Assembly: GCA_900708905.1 (NCBI GenBank)
Contig: CAADRB010000124.1
Span: 90,515-154,514 of the forward strand
DNA from: Hymenolepis diminuta
Taxonomy: Eukaryota; Platyhelminthes; Cestoda; Cyclophyllidea; Hymenolepididae
DNA: 64,000 bases
Direction of reading: 5' to 3'
The notes under the pieces: generated by a model
What the model was told of the DNA's origin: nothing
Databases searched by the model: none
What the model saw: only the letters and a program-made list of their open reading frames with translations
Part shown: piece by piece, positions 11,961 through 24,400 of the stretch
How positions within the stretch are numbered: position 1 is the stretch's first letter
How the letters are laid out: each line of letters opens with the position of its first letter
Made by a program: the position numbers and the translations under genes

Positions 11961-12269
11961 GAGAACAGCAGAATTCGGACAAGATGATTGCTTTTCATCT
12001 CATCTGCAACCAGAAGTGTCCTGACGAGGAAACCATCATTATAAATCTGACTATGGAAGGCGATATATAACTTCTATTATTTGATACCTTACTCAAACTT
12101 CCAATAACTGCAAGTGATATACAAGATGCCTCAGCTAAAGATTCAGTGCTGAAGAAGGTCATAAAAATTTTCCTACAGAATGGTCAAAATCAGACCAAAA
12201 GGACGATCTCATACAATTTTATGGACAGATTGATAATCTGTCTGGGATCAATTCAAATCGTGTTGTCAT

Positions 12270-13060
12270 TCCTTCAACACTCAAGAGAGCTGTATTATAA
12301 CAGTTCCACAGCAATCGTCCGGGTGTTGGGTGCATGAAATTTACTGCAAGAACCTTTGCATACTGGCCTGGAATGAACAGGGATATCGAAGTAGTTGTCC
12401 AAAAATGTCCTAAATGCCACCAAGCGGGTAAGCTTACTCCAAAACGGGAACCTGGACCCTAGCCTGAAACTTCAACTCTATGGTACCACATACACTTGGA
12501 TTTTGCTGGACCTACCAACGGTTTCTCATACCTTGTCGTGGTAGATCCGCACTCTAAGTGGCCCGAAGTCATTCCATTAAAGTCCAGCACAGCTATCATT
12601 TTGATCGGCAGTCTTCGCCATATATTCTTAACTCATGGACTATCAGAGACCATTATAACCGATAATAATGCCAGTTCCTTTCGACCCTCGTTCAAGATTT
12701 TTGCCGGAGTCATAATATCACCGATATCTACTCTCAACCATATTAACCTCAAGCAAGTGGTCAGGCGGAGCGATTCGTTGACATTCTTAAACAGGCACTT
12801 CAGAAGTCGAGTGGGGAGGAGACAATGAGAGGTATTATCAACGCATTCCTTTTAATGTATCGAACGACACTGCATCCAGCGTTAAATGACCGAAGTCCTG
12901 CCAAAACCCAGGACGATTCACAATACTCTACTTCCAAAGTTCATCTTCATCCGCCAAGAAAACTCTTTCAACTGGCGATTTCATCTGCCGAATAGCATAC
13001 GGGTAGAAGGTATCACCGGAGCTCGAAATATTTCTACCCGATTAGAAATTAAAGTTACAA
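12270..13060 (+). pseudogene. integrase remnant of gypsy copy 1
   Basis: The zinc-binding region reads FHSNRPGVGCMKFTARTF...CPKCHQAGKLTP: the first His and the CxxC pair are present, but the second His is replaced by Arg (H-S-N-R instead of HxxxH). The catalytic core begins with LDFAGPTNGFSYLVVVDPHSKWPEV and contains ETIITDN, giving the first two Asp residues of the DDE triad. A frameshift around 12690-12770 moves the rest to another frame, where GQAERFVDIL supplies the Glu, followed by FLLMYRTTLHPALNDRSPAK. The three catalytic residues are still encoded but never in one frame. Confidence 0.9.
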
Positions 13061-14809
13061 TTTTTAATACTTATTAATATTATCTATAATTATTTACAAT
13101 TTTACATCATTGTTAAAATACACTAAAATTGTGAATCTTTGCTGGGCATTTTTTGGGTAATGTAGAAAATTTTACCTACTCCCTTATCAATATTCAAATT
13201 AGCCTATTTGGGAGGCTTCGAAGGCTATGGTAGAGGGAATGGAAGATTTTGATGGCTATGAGTCATAATGGTCTTATTCTTGTCTTGGTCCTAACAATTA
13301 ATTGGAAAATTAGATGCCTTATTTGTCGAAATGTTTAGTTTATCTACTTGACATATCTGATAATTAAAAAGTCGCATGAGTAAATATGAATTAAAGTTGA
13401 GGTTCTATAAAGACTGGACTAATGTAATCTAAGACCATTTCAGTTTTAAAATAAGCACTCAATCTTCTCCATTATTTTTGGTTTCAGTAAAAATAGAGTT
13501 ATTACTGATGTTTTTTTACATTTCAATGCCCCATCAGAATGAAGTAGACTATTTTGGAAGGTCTTGCAGTGCTTTTAGGGCTTACCTTATTTTTTTTACG
13601 ATATATCGCAATTTTCTACATCTGAAATACTGGGCTTCAACATATTCTGTTTGTGACTCATCCCTCGGCCAATAAGCTATTTATCGATTTTCCCATTACT
13701 TAACTCATTGAGCTCTATTATTCGGCCTAAACACTTTCTAGCCTTCTTTCTGTTCTCTCCAATATACCGCAGTGTCCTGAGAAAATTTTTTGTTGATAAA
13801 GATAGTAGAAGCATAAAAGAGAGGTAGGTTAGCAAGTTTCCACTTCTCTGCCATGGTGATTCCTAAACTGTGGCCTTCCGTTGACTTTCGAGTTCTATAA
13901 TACAATAAATGTTAGTTATCCGAGGTTTAAGGGTTTCAGAAGAATAGATAGTCTATCTATTTTTCATCTATATTGCATTCTAAAAATTGATCTAAGCACT
14001 TCTGATTTTGCCTTAAAGCATACCTTTAAAACCGAATTGCAAAATGAGGCATATTGATATAGATTTTACCAATCAGGAGTTCCCATCAGTTTATTTCTCT
14101 TTGAATTTCACTCTGACTGTTTATATCAGTCTTGGCATTTCTTGAAATGAGAAGCATTTTATTGCCTCATGTTAGTTTACATCTCGTCGAGTTTCATATT
14201 ATATTTGGAAAATGAAATATTAATGACTGTTTTCAAGGAAAAATACACGCACTCGTAAGCCCCTTGCAGAGTGGTACTATTTATATGAGATTGGCTGAAA
14301 TTCAGGTCACCACAGTTCTGCCTCACGTGAGGACTTGAAATGCAAATCGGTTTCTAGAATATTTAATTTATAAAAGCACTTTCTCCTACAAGCTAATCAT
14401 GAAAAATTCCCACTTTAATCATGTCATATTGAGCATCCGCATTCTAGAGACCAGGAGAGGCGAAGGGGAATTTATTTTATAATTATGGAAACACGAGTAT
14501 CAAATTCGTTATAGAAACTTCTGGATAGACACACCATAAAATTCAGTACACTTAAATTGTCGATGTTATTATTAAAAACTTTCCGTTTTGTGATATTTTG
14601 TCCGAAAAAGGGAGGTCCTTGTAACTCAGACCATTTTTCAGATTTTAGTTTAAGTAAATTACTTTAAAAATCAAGATTCTGAATTTTAAGTATAACCAAA
14701 CTTCTCATAGTTACGGATTTCGGTTTAAACTATCTGTGGAGTTTAGGTATTTTATAGGTCAGTTTAAAATAATAATAATAACACTACAAAAATTTATAAT
14801 ATACTATAG
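13061..14809. other. AT-rich non-coding stretch
   Basis: No genes recognised. The first 100-200 bp after the integrase could include the 3' untranslated region or LTR of gypsy copy 1, but no matching 5' copy was found. Confidence 0.35.
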
Positions 14810-14811
14810 CT

Positions 14812-15000
14812 TTCAGCTATCCCACCTGTGCTATCTTAAAACTGTAAGCCGCCGAAAATCATGTAAGATCATTTTGGGTCTCAACCATTGGGAGAAAAAT
14901 AAATTTTAATGGCACAACCAACAACCATGGGTAAAAGTCTCCATTACCTCAAAGGTAGTTTATTATATGGTCCGACACTGGTAGCCTGGATACCACATGG
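14812..15000 (+). repeat. RepB dispersed repeat, 5' fragment
   Basis: Matches the 5' part of the RepB copy at 25.64-26.07 kb: CCCACCTGTGCTATCTTAAAACTGTAAGCCGCCGAAAATCATGTAAGATCATTTT here, CCCATTTCTGCTATGTTAAAAGTGTAAGCTGCTGAATATAATGTAAGACCACTTT there, then CAACCATTGGGAGAAAAATAAATTTTAA. The central and 3' RepB blocks do not follow, so this is a truncated copy. Confidence 0.55.
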
Positions 15001-18000
15001 GTTAACAAGGTTTGTAAATTAGTAGCTTACAATGCCCCTTCGTCAGTGTCTTCTAACTGTTTGAAATATTTGGGGGAACTCGTTTTTAACTTAGCGTAGA
15101 CGAATTCTTCTTTGCTTTTGATAAGAAGACTATGCTGGTTACTAAGTATGGTCTAGCATGGATAATAGTTTGTATCTAGCATGCCTTTTCATTTATAGAC
15201 GTTACTTTGTCCAAATATAGAGCATCTATACCCCCAATATATTTTTTCTTATTCAGTCTTATTAATGACGTGGGTATAATGAGAGTAAGTATTTCGTTGG
15301 AATTTTTCTTGAAGTTATTAATAAAGTTAGCAATAAATACGATGGAAAGATAATTTGCCTTGACATGAATAATCTAAAATCTGGATTCGACCTTGAGGAG
15401 CATACTTTCGTGAAATGGAAATCCATTATATTTTGAGGATAAAAAGGGTTCTTTGAATAGCATTAACTATAGATTTATAGGTATTTAATTGAAGGTCAGA
15501 GTTGGTTGAAATAAGGTCAACCTTCGCTGTTGAAAATCACTCTTTATTGAAATTGGAAGAAAGTAAAAAATTTATTTTATTTTAAATTTGCGACATAATT
15601 TCCTGCATTTTATTCATTCTACCTTACCATGACGTAGGTGTAATGGAAAACATATTTAGCAGGAATGTTCTAGAAACCCTTTGGTTTGGCATAAACATCA
15701 GATTAATAAGTCTAAATTTGAGTTTTCTCACTACTTAAAGGTTTTTTTAAATTTTGAAAGTCAGCACCTTTACCAGTAAGAAGAATACTTCAGCATGAGG
15801 CGTAGACATGTTGAATGAATCATAGTTGTGTTAGAACTGCTTTTGATGGGAATGAATGAAATTCTCTTACTTGAGCGCACATTTTTAATAAAAGAAAGCG
15901 GATAATGGGAATTGAATATACCCAGGATGCTAGAGGCTTTCTCAGAAGATAAGAATACGCGAACTACACAACCAGCCAATTAAATGATTCGATCAAAAAC
16001 TTATAAATCCGTCCTGAACACAATAAAACAAAAAATTTCGAACTCCTTTTGTTGGGTATTTGGTAAATGTGGCCAATACACAGGGGTCCAGTTTAGTTAT
16101 TTGTCTGCATCGTTTGTCTAAATCAAACAAAAATTGTGCAACGTAAATATAAGTTTACATTATTTCTCGCACTGGTTTTAAGCTAAATTTTTATAATAAA
16201 CCGGTAATCGGTCAATTGGAATTTTCTAGAAACCTCCTCCTCGATGTTAAATAAAAGCCGTACTTTGGCAATTTACGCAGCTTTAACTGGGCAAGGTAAT
16301 TTCACGGGCTTTAAATAAGATGTTATTTGAATAAACGAAACTGGCACTAAATTAGCGGAGATGGAAAGACAATATTATCTCAGAGCTAAAGGCAAGGTCA
16401 TTTCCAGTGCACTGAGACTTAAACAACTGGATTTTCAGCTTAAATTCATGCGACATTGCGCAATGATCTCCTTATCGTTTTGGTATTATCATTTAAATCT
16501 TAATTTATGCATGAGGGGGATTGTGCTATTTTAGTACAAAACCGAAACGAATTCAGTGATTTTGATTACCAACTGCAGGTGGGGAAAATATCGATTGGCT
16601 CATATTGTATTCAATGCAGAATATTTGACGTAAAATTTGCACTAGCGAAAGGAGGATTTAATAACATCATTTTCCTGGAATTGATTTCGGATAATTATCA
16701 TTATTTAATACAAATTTGCTAATAAGATCCGAACTCAATAACATAACAGAAGCCGTCAAGTCTGAAATGAAATTAATTATTTTAACATTTATTTTTCACA
16801 TTTTATCCGGAGAAATTTGGGAACTAGTTCATCATATTTGTGAGGATTTGGGCCAGGGGCAATGACATGGTGGTGTGATTGTGGCAAGATGGGTCTTATG
16901 ACCAAACCCTTCAATCAAGATAATTGCACAGTGTCTACTTTGCAGGTTTTAAGGAATTTATCTAAAATTCATTTAACTTATTTTTTCGAGATTAATTTTT
17001 AAACATAGTTAATATTCACATAAATTGATTTCGTTGGTATTTTAGTTTAAAATTTTTATTTTTTTGTACTGAAAAGGAAAACGAAATTAGGGATGCCAGA
17101 TAGCAACAGTCCATTAGATTGAAGAGTCTCCTTTCTAAGACCTTTATGGGTGAAAAAACTCTTCTAGATTTAAAGTGCGGAAAACACTTCTTTGGACAGT
17201 GAACTTCATTGTTATTCTATAGGGAAGTTGTTAGAAAAGAACTGTCAAAAAATATCTTGGTAATTAATATGGAGCTGTCAATATAAAGTCGCAGAGTCTA
17301 TGTACTTATGAAGGATGACCATACATTCTGGGAGGTCTCTGTCAAATTAACATGCATATACATGCTGGGCTCGACAGTTAGTCCAGACAAATTCCCCTCT
17401 TCATCGGGACAGTCATTAATTGTATTCTTTTTATAAGTTGATAAGTCGACGTTGGAGTAATTGCATATTTGTTATGCCTTCTCTCTCCCTCCCCCTCGTT
17501 TTAATACATATCTAGTTTATTGCTAATAAATATGCATAAAATATAAACTCCCTTCAGTCGTCAGATGCCTGAATTATCAATTATGTATTGACTAATTACA
17601 ATAACTAAAGTATAACCAAAACATTGAGACAATAACCCGATATACTGCCAGCCGCATACACAGAGTGTAACGATATCATTTTTAAAGTAAGGTTTTTTTC
17701 TGCCGCCCATTTCCGTGATCTGGACTCTGCGGCATCGGAAAAGTTGAGCCTTTGATGCACATCAAACGAAAGTCTCAAAAAAGAGGGGATTTATTCAAAA
17801 CCTTTATTCAACCAAATCTCATGCGTGCTTGGTCACCTCGGTTACGATGAGGTAAATTAATTTTTTAAAAATAAAATAAACGAGTTCTAATTATGCTTAA
17901 TTGCAGCGTTCGCATTCTATTGTCTGCAGCTTTAAACTTGTTCATTCAAAATATATTTAGGATAGTCAAGATTTCTTCTAGTGCAAATCTCGCATTTAAC

Positions 18001-18510
18001 CATTTGGGAAGATTACTACCCCAAAGGTAACTGCGCATAATCATGACGTCAGTGAAATTTTATTATTTTTGAAACGAGGTAAAGTTATAAATATATCCAA
18101 AGTAAAAATTATAATCTTTCTGTTTCAAGATATTACTCTGAGTTAATTATTATTGCAGTATAATAAGCATCTACATTAATTAAATAGTGAATAAATCCGT
18201 TTCTTCTTAAGTGCAATTATTTAGCCCATTCCCCTACTCATCTTGAGCTAAGCAAGGCAATTGTGTGACCTCCTCCCTTACTAAGTGCCAGTATTAAGCA
18301 GCAGGATTCGACAGTTCAATTACCCTATATTTATAAGTTGCAAATAGTTTACGTTCGTTTAGGTAAATGAAGTTGATAGGAAATAATAATATAATGCTAA
18401 ACTAACGATATTATTGAGCAAATATGACTTTCCCAAAAAATATAATTTATCTTGAGCTGAGTTAATATATTATTATAACCCATGGCATGAGAAATAAATT
18501 GCAATCTGAA
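15001..18510. other. Non-coding stretch with scattered regulatory-like motifs
   Basis: No supported gene. A 71-codon plus-strand frame (16507-16722) has no recognisable domain. A perfect palindromic CRE-like site TGACGTCA lies at 18044-18051. An orphan nuclear-receptor-like CAAGGTCA lies near 16392. Each could be chance. Confidence 0.35.
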
Positions 18511-18514
18511 ACGT

Positions 18515-18745
18515 GGGGACCAAGAGGGTGCTGAGAGCAATGTCAAAGTATCAAATAGTCTTACTTCATCTGATTTTTTTTAATTCGAGTGAACAAAGTC
18601 TTGTCCACGAAGTTCAGTGCTTACTGATCGGTTGATAAATTAGAATGGTCGGTCTTACCAATTTGAATCGCTTTCAACTTTTAAAGGCCGAGAAAGCAGG
18701 ATGATGTCAGCTTACATAATTCTAATATATTCATATATTCTAGCC
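18515..18745 (-). repeat. RepB dispersed repeat
   Basis: Reverse-orientation copy. On the plus strand it reads GTATCAAATAGTCTTACTTCATCTGATTTT, then AACAAAGTCTTGTCCACGAAGTTCAGTGC, then CGGTTGATAAATTAGAATGGTCGGTCTTACC, then AAAGGCCGAGAAAGCAGG and CAGCTTACAT, which is the complement of the plus-oriented copies in the same block order. No coding capacity. Confidence 0.7.
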
Positions 18746-19035
18746 ATTAGCAGGTAGATAAGATTACTTGAGACATGCTTGAGGTGGAATATTGACTTTT
18801 ACTTTAGGCCTTCTCGGCTGGAGATATTTGAGCTCAGTTTAAGATTCCTGAAAAGAAAATTACATTGTTTATCAATTTATTTACAAATGAATAGTTATAT
18901 TTAAATGTATTCTTATTGACAAGCTTTCCACAAAAAACATTCCTGATTCGAAAGAAACTGTGGCAATATTTCCATCCTATATTGAAAATACACTTTCAGT
19001 ATTTTCTCACCATGATCTTAACTGTTGATGATCAC
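18746..19035. other. Short AT-rich non-coding stretch
   Basis: Nothing recognised between the RepB copy and the motif-dense segment that follows. Confidence 0.35.
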
Positions 19036-19039
19036 GTTT

Positions 19040-19450
19040 ACATGCAGGAAATTAACATGACACGTGATTTGACCTCAATTTGACCTGATAACTGCACACA
19101 CGCAATGTCATGTGATTTTGTTTTACTAAACACACAATCTTATGACTGATGCATAGGTGAATGCGCGCAGAAAAAAAGATATTGGCTAATTAATAGACAT
19201 AATGCTATTTGTCCCATTATTAACTAGACAGCGCTAATGGGCAATAAGTGAATATATATTTGAATAAAAGGCGTAATTGGTACCTTGTATTTTGTAAACG
19301 TCAGTCAGTATTATTAATTGATTGGAGAAGATGGACGTAATGAAATGACGTTCATATTCTAATAATAACTGCCGCTTAGGTGATTGATTAACTAGATGGT
19401 ATTAATTAGCCTTGGGTATTGGAATAAATCCAATTAATGAATTAATTAAA
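19040..19450. promoter_or_regulatory. Candidate cis-regulatory segment with DR5 and homeodomain-like sites
   Basis: This segment has an E-box CACGTG at 19061-19066 followed directly by two TGACCT half-sites at 19070-19075 and 19081-19086, separated by 5 bp. The arrangement is a DR5 nuclear-receptor-type element on the minus strand. From 19185 to 19450 there is a dense run of TAATTA, TTAATTGATT, AATTAATGAATTAATTAA and TAATCC-like homeodomain motifs, with ATGACGT-type sites near 19347. AT-rich DNA produces TAATTA often by chance, so only the DR5 plus E-box is notable. No evidence of activity. Confidence 0.3.
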
Positions 19451-22400
19451 CTCTAAATGAAGCATATAGACGAAAGGACTAATCTACATATGATCTGGAT
19501 TGAGCCGAATTTCTTTCTTTAGCAAAAGTATAAGATAACTAAGGCTAAGAGTTTTAAAACAATCAGCACTTTATAAGATTGACGTGCCCTTTATAGAGAT
19601 TTCAAAGGGCTTAAGAGATTCAAGCTAAGGCAATAATATCTCTTAAAATTATACTTAGTGTATTTGAACAAAGTGTTTATTTAAGTTACGACTTGAACAA
19701 GGGGGGAGGCATGTCTTTCAGTACAATTTTTGCCGAGGTGAGGAGAAAAAGCAAATCTGGAGAAATCAGTCTTCAAGATCAATTTTGGTTAGAAGCTCTG
19801 CCTTTTCGCAGAACCGACTGTTTAACAGTAAATATGGAAGTGATGTCACCACCGATTCTTTTAAACTTGGTTAATTCCAATTGCACAAAGTCTTCCGTAA
19901 TCCGATGAATTTGAGCTAGATTATGAATGCGAGATTAATAGATGCATTTGGATACGGACTATCGCCTAAATAAACAATATTCACTGCATTTTTGCCTTGA
20001 AGGCACGGCTCTAACCGAAAACTCAATATCTCAAGAAATTAATATAATACAATTATCATATAATTATTGCTATTCATTTATTCATTTAACAAGGTAACCG
20101 TTAGAAAGCTATCTCGCTACCGACTTTTAGCTCACACGAAGCTTCTAGTTCCCTCTATTAAAAAAGTCAATGCTTTCTTAGCGGCCTGATTAGCCAACAT
20201 TTACAGCAGTTTATTGATTTCATTTCCGAGTGCAATCGTAAAAATCCAATAGTCGATAACCTAGTGCATAATTAACTAAGCCTTCAAACTTTTTCCAGGT
20301 GCACTATATCTATTTGATTTAAAGTTTTCTGATCAGCAGAAGAAAGAGGTTATGCTTCCTGATTTCTCTATTTTTAAGGAAATTTTCCATTTGCGTTCAT
20401 AAGAATCGGCCTTCAAGTGATCACTTTTCGCTGTTCCTGTATTTCCTATTATCTACCTACTTAAACGAGTCCCAAAGGCTAAATTTGAATAACTAGATAA
20501 TCTCAGAAATTCCCATCTAAGGGCCGATCCTAAAAACAGTCTTCTTTATTTACAACCAGAAATTCCATTTTCATAATATATTCCTCTTAAAAGCATCATT
20601 AGTTTCTTGCTTGCTCACGCATAGACAAGTTTACTACTGACATACCTGGTTTTAAGAAAACACTCGACATGATGATGTCGAATTGAAAAAATGTCAAATT
20701 TATTCCAACCTGCGACAAACCTGCTTCAATTAAATGTTTCCACACTTATGGGAGCAAACCTCATTTCGGCGGAAATTAATCGACGGCGTTTAGATTGATT
20801 GCATTCAAACTGGCCGATTTATAGCTTATTTGAATAATGACTTTGTGAGGGTATTTTATTCAATTTAAGACTTATTATTAGATTCAGGAAAAGGCGCTCA
20901 TCCATAGTATTTTACTACCATTTTTTGTCATTAATTTATGGACAATAATTCATTTTTTATTTAGGCTACGTAATAAAATTCGTGTTTTAGGTTAAGTGTG
21001 GGACGATCGATAATTGAATTGGCGACCAAATAGGTTGCAATCGAATTTTTTGTGCAAGATTTACACTGCTTATTTAGATGTTCATACTGAAACTAGACTA
21101 AAATTCCTCATAGAAATGAGGGTAGTACCATCTTAACATTTACTGTTTTTTAACGAAAATCTAGTTCTTTTAATTTTAACAAGTATTTCAGCTTATCAAC
21201 AAACCCTTTTGAAACACTTAACGCATTAATTAAGAATGCTTAATATTAAATTTGCTTAAATAATTCATCTGTTTACTATAACCTACCTTCCGGAATCAAT
21301 CTGGCACTATATTTAATCATCCATTTGCAAGAACTTAAACATTGTTTTGCAAAATAAGGTCATGCAACAGATTGTTTTAATTTTACGATTATTGTGCCAT
21401 ACAATTTTAGCCTTGCCAATAGTTCTATGGCGTTATTTCGCCTTTTTGACTTAAAGGTAGGTTAATTAGATTATAAACCCCTCATTTCTTAGATAAAACA
21501 AACATTCATATAATATTTTTCTGGCAAACGTTTTTTTCGGAAGAATTCTAACTATTCTTATGTTTATCTTGTTACGCTCAGTACTGTCAGCGTTCACAAG
21601 CTACCGAATCTTAGATGCATATCGAGGTCATGTAGGCTGCATTTTAACTTTACAAATTTCAGGTCAATGAGAATTCACTATTTCATCAAATAAAATTTGG
21701 TTGAGCCTTATAAGTTGGGATTTGCTTAATCAATTAAGTTATCTGACTAATTTTTGATATTCTCGTCCACTTTCAGACCTAAAATTACTCCCCGAACTAT
21801 CCTAAAATACAATATTACATTTACCTACAATTTTTAAACAATAATCAAGGTTCAGTCTTTGACATGATTCACTCGTTGTTAAACATCTTTCCTTGAAGAA
21901 TTTTACATTTCTAATTCTAAGCGGTAAAGTGAATATCGATAACTACGCTTTGAAACATCCAAAGTTACAGAAGGCGATTTAAGGTAAAAGACCATGAATC
22001 TTTTCTTATAATTAACTGTCTTCACTGAAGCTCAAAAGGACTTCAACTATTTTAGTTTTGAGGCTTCTCTCACCGACCGTGAACACACTTCAAAAGCCAG
22101 ACAGACTTCAAGGGAATAGTCAGAGAATAGCTAGACTGGGCAGAGTGGGATATTTTTAATTAAAATAAGAATGGTTGTTGTTATTGAAATTAAGACATTA
22201 CGTTTGGGAAATGGCCGTTAGTAATTTGATTGTAGTATTTATTTAGTATGTTATCGGTTAAAAATATAACCAACAACTTTTAGAAAGTTCTATTTAAGAC
22301 CGTGAATGAAATCAAACGTTCATTGTTTAAATAAATGAATGGATGGGATTCGAATCTATAGTTTCTTGAATGTCTCTTTGATTACCGGGTTTTTGATAAT

Positions 22401-22649
22401 TGATTCATAAATTACAATAATGATCCCTCAGATCCCGTTACTGGTCTTTATTGATTTAACAAAATTGACGATCGATATAATAGAAAATTTAATTGGAAAT
22501 AATGATTAGGATTCACCTTGAACTCTAATGTGTTCTGGTAATCTCATTAGCACAATTTTGGCCGTAAAAATATAAGAATTTATTAAAATAATTTGAACTA
22601 ATATCGTTCTGTTTTCTTGGCTTTTGAAGGATAACATGGATTAAAGTGT
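19451..22649. other. Non-coding stretch without recognisable genes
   Basis: About 3.2 kb. A 71-codon frame at 19693-19908 has no recognised domain. No repeats of the families defined here were found. Confidence 0.4.
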
Positions 22650-22960
22650 TAAGACATAGTTAACTGATCGGCCAATAAGCACTGGACAGCGTGGACAAGA
22701 ATTTGCTCAATAATCTGATGGATGAATAAAAAAATTGGTATTTTGGGACCATAAGCCTTGAATCAACTACTAAGTAAATATTGTACCACCCAAATCCGAA
22801 AATCAAGAATCGTTTAACTCTAACTTTAATCTAAACATATTTTTGTTCCTCCACCACTTTATCTCCATTCGGACTTTACTATTAACTGATTTCGATTGTT
22901 TTCCTACGATGGTGAATTACAACATATTTCATGCTGTGTACTATAGTAGAATAAAATATT
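22650..22960 (+). repeat. RepB dispersed repeat
   Basis: Contains ACTGATCGGCCAATAAGCACTGGACAGCGTGGACAAGAATTTGCT, then ACCCAAATCCGAAAATCAAGAATCG, then CATTCGGACTTTACTATTAACTGATTTCGATTGTTTTCC and GTGAATTACAACATATTTC. The blocks align in order with copies at 25.8, 31.1 and 59.0 kb. A short insertion of A-rich sequence near 22728 and many substitutions separate it from its relatives. Confidence 0.7.
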
Positions 22961-23379
22961 ATTTTGGGGAAATAATAAAAGATTTAACCTATCTTGAAAG
23001 CTGTCTTTCCAAATATTTCCATATGAACATAACATAGAGGAATATTTGTTTTATAATCAATGTTTATCTAATCATCTATTTGAAACACATTTCAACATAA
23101 TAATAACCTAATGATCTTATCTCATCTATAATGATATTTGTATTAATATTTTCAGCACACACAGCTTCAGATCTACCCATAATCTAAACATAATATTTAT
23201 TAATATTGGATATTAATCCCTTATCTTAATGACTCTCGCAAAGCCCATTCAATCACTATTGGAAGTATTTCACACAATAAATCAAATAGATTTTACACTC
23301 TGCCATATCATTTTAGATGTATGATTGTTCTGCTTTATGTCTGCTCTGCCACAACCCTCCCTCTATAAATCCACCCTAA
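22961..23379. other. AT-rich non-coding stretch
   Basis: Nothing recognised apart from the probable 3' tail of the preceding RepB copy. Confidence 0.35.
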
Positions 23380-23700
23380 CTCAGACCTGAAGGTCGATTT
23401 ATTTGCTTACATTGACGTCAAATAAAGCGCTCAGTTCAGTTATTTAATTTCGCCAAAGCCAAATTAATTATTACTATGCTTGTGTACTTTAAATACAGTA
23501 ATGTTTTAACCGCCGAATGATAGTTTAAAAGCGCAAATGTTAATTAGTGCAGAGGAATTACTTGAATTGGGGTGTGGCATTAGTCATATATTTGAATTAA
23601 ATGAATTCTAGCATTCTCATTGGTTGACCATGACCTCGGTTTACGTCATTATGCTTAATGTGCGTTCATATACTGAAAGTGCATTATTGCTCATATGAGA
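23380..23700. promoter_or_regulatory. Candidate regulatory segment with CRE-like site
   Basis: A perfect palindromic TGACGTCA lies at 23413-23420. The surroundings hold AGGTCGATTT-type half-sites, TTTAATTTCGCC, TTAATTAGTG, TGACCATGACCTCGG near 23626-23640 (two TGACC half-sites) and a second ACGTCA-type site near 23644. The clustering is suggestive of an enhancer or promoter, but there is no recognised transcript beside it. Confidence 0.28.
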
Positions 23701-24089
23701 AATAGATGATACTATCCACTCTTCTTATTATATCAGTTATGTAATTGCATTTCAAATACCAATCAAATTCAGCTACAATCCTCTGATTTATACAATTTAA
23801 TTAAGCCTTAAGATTTCAGATGTGCTTGCAAATCAAATAATAGTAACAAATTCGAAACGAAAGGAGACACGGAAAACTTTAAAGGACAACAGAATAACTA
23901 TTTCAAAAAGCATTATTTTTAATCTTAAAATATTCAACCATATACCTAGGTCGTTTCATTTCAAGAAGGAATCTCGGATTTCAAATCGAACCCCACATTT
24001 TAAAAGTCGCTTAATGGCAGATTAATATATTTGTGTATTGGATAAAGATTTTAATATATTATTACAAAAATTTATTATTTTTCATCATA
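23701..24089. other. Non-coding stretch
   Basis: Nothing recognised; a 67-codon frame at 23822-24025 is AT-biased and without a domain. Confidence 0.35.
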
Positions 24090-24400
24090 GAAAGGCAAAG
24101 TTCGAAAGGGGAGGTGAATGACAAGATGTTGAGAATAAAGTTTAGGTAACAAAAGAGCCATACTTCATTTGGATTGTTGGTCTTGAGATGTACAATATTT
24201 ACCAAATGCATTCTGAAGTTCAAATTTTATGATTTTTCACATGCACTAATGATTAAATTCTTGTTCTCGATGTCCAGCGCTTGCCGACTGGTTGAATAAT
24301 GAGGATGGTTGGTTTTACCCCTCAATTTTTTCTCCCAATGGCCGAGAAACTAGGGTGATTATATGTGATCTTCAGCAGTTAACACAATCTTGACCAGGAC
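24090..24400 (-). repeat. RepB dispersed repeat
   Basis: Plus-strand reading shows AAGTTCGAAAGGGGAGGTGAATGACAAGATGTTGAG, AACAAAAGAGCCATACTTCATTTGGATT, CAATATTTACCAAATGCATTCTGAAGTTC, then CGATGTCCAGCGCTTGCCGACTGGTTGAATAATGAGGATGGTTGG, AATGGCCGAGAAACTAGGG and GATCTTCAGCAGTTAACACAATCTTGACC. All are complements of RepB blocks in correct order, making this one of the more complete copies, including the 5' block shared with 14.8 and 25.65 kb. Confidence 0.7.

Larger units (their letters stand above)
10062..13060 (+). mobile_element. Ty3/gypsy retrotransposon, degenerate copy 1
   Basis: A decayed Ty3/gypsy element with recognisable domains in the standard order gag, protease-RT linker, reverse transcriptase, RNase H and integrase, all on the plus strand. 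Gag shows the WDEKTGVHCLVRKL motif typical of the K02A2.6-like helminth and invertebrate group. The reading frame is interrupted many times by stops and frameshifts, and several segments are deleted: most of gag after residue ~90, most of the protease, and the RT palm. I could not identify an LTR pair, a primer-binding site or target-site duplication, so the true ends are unknown. It cannot encode functional proteins and would need helper functions to move. Confidence 0.92.
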
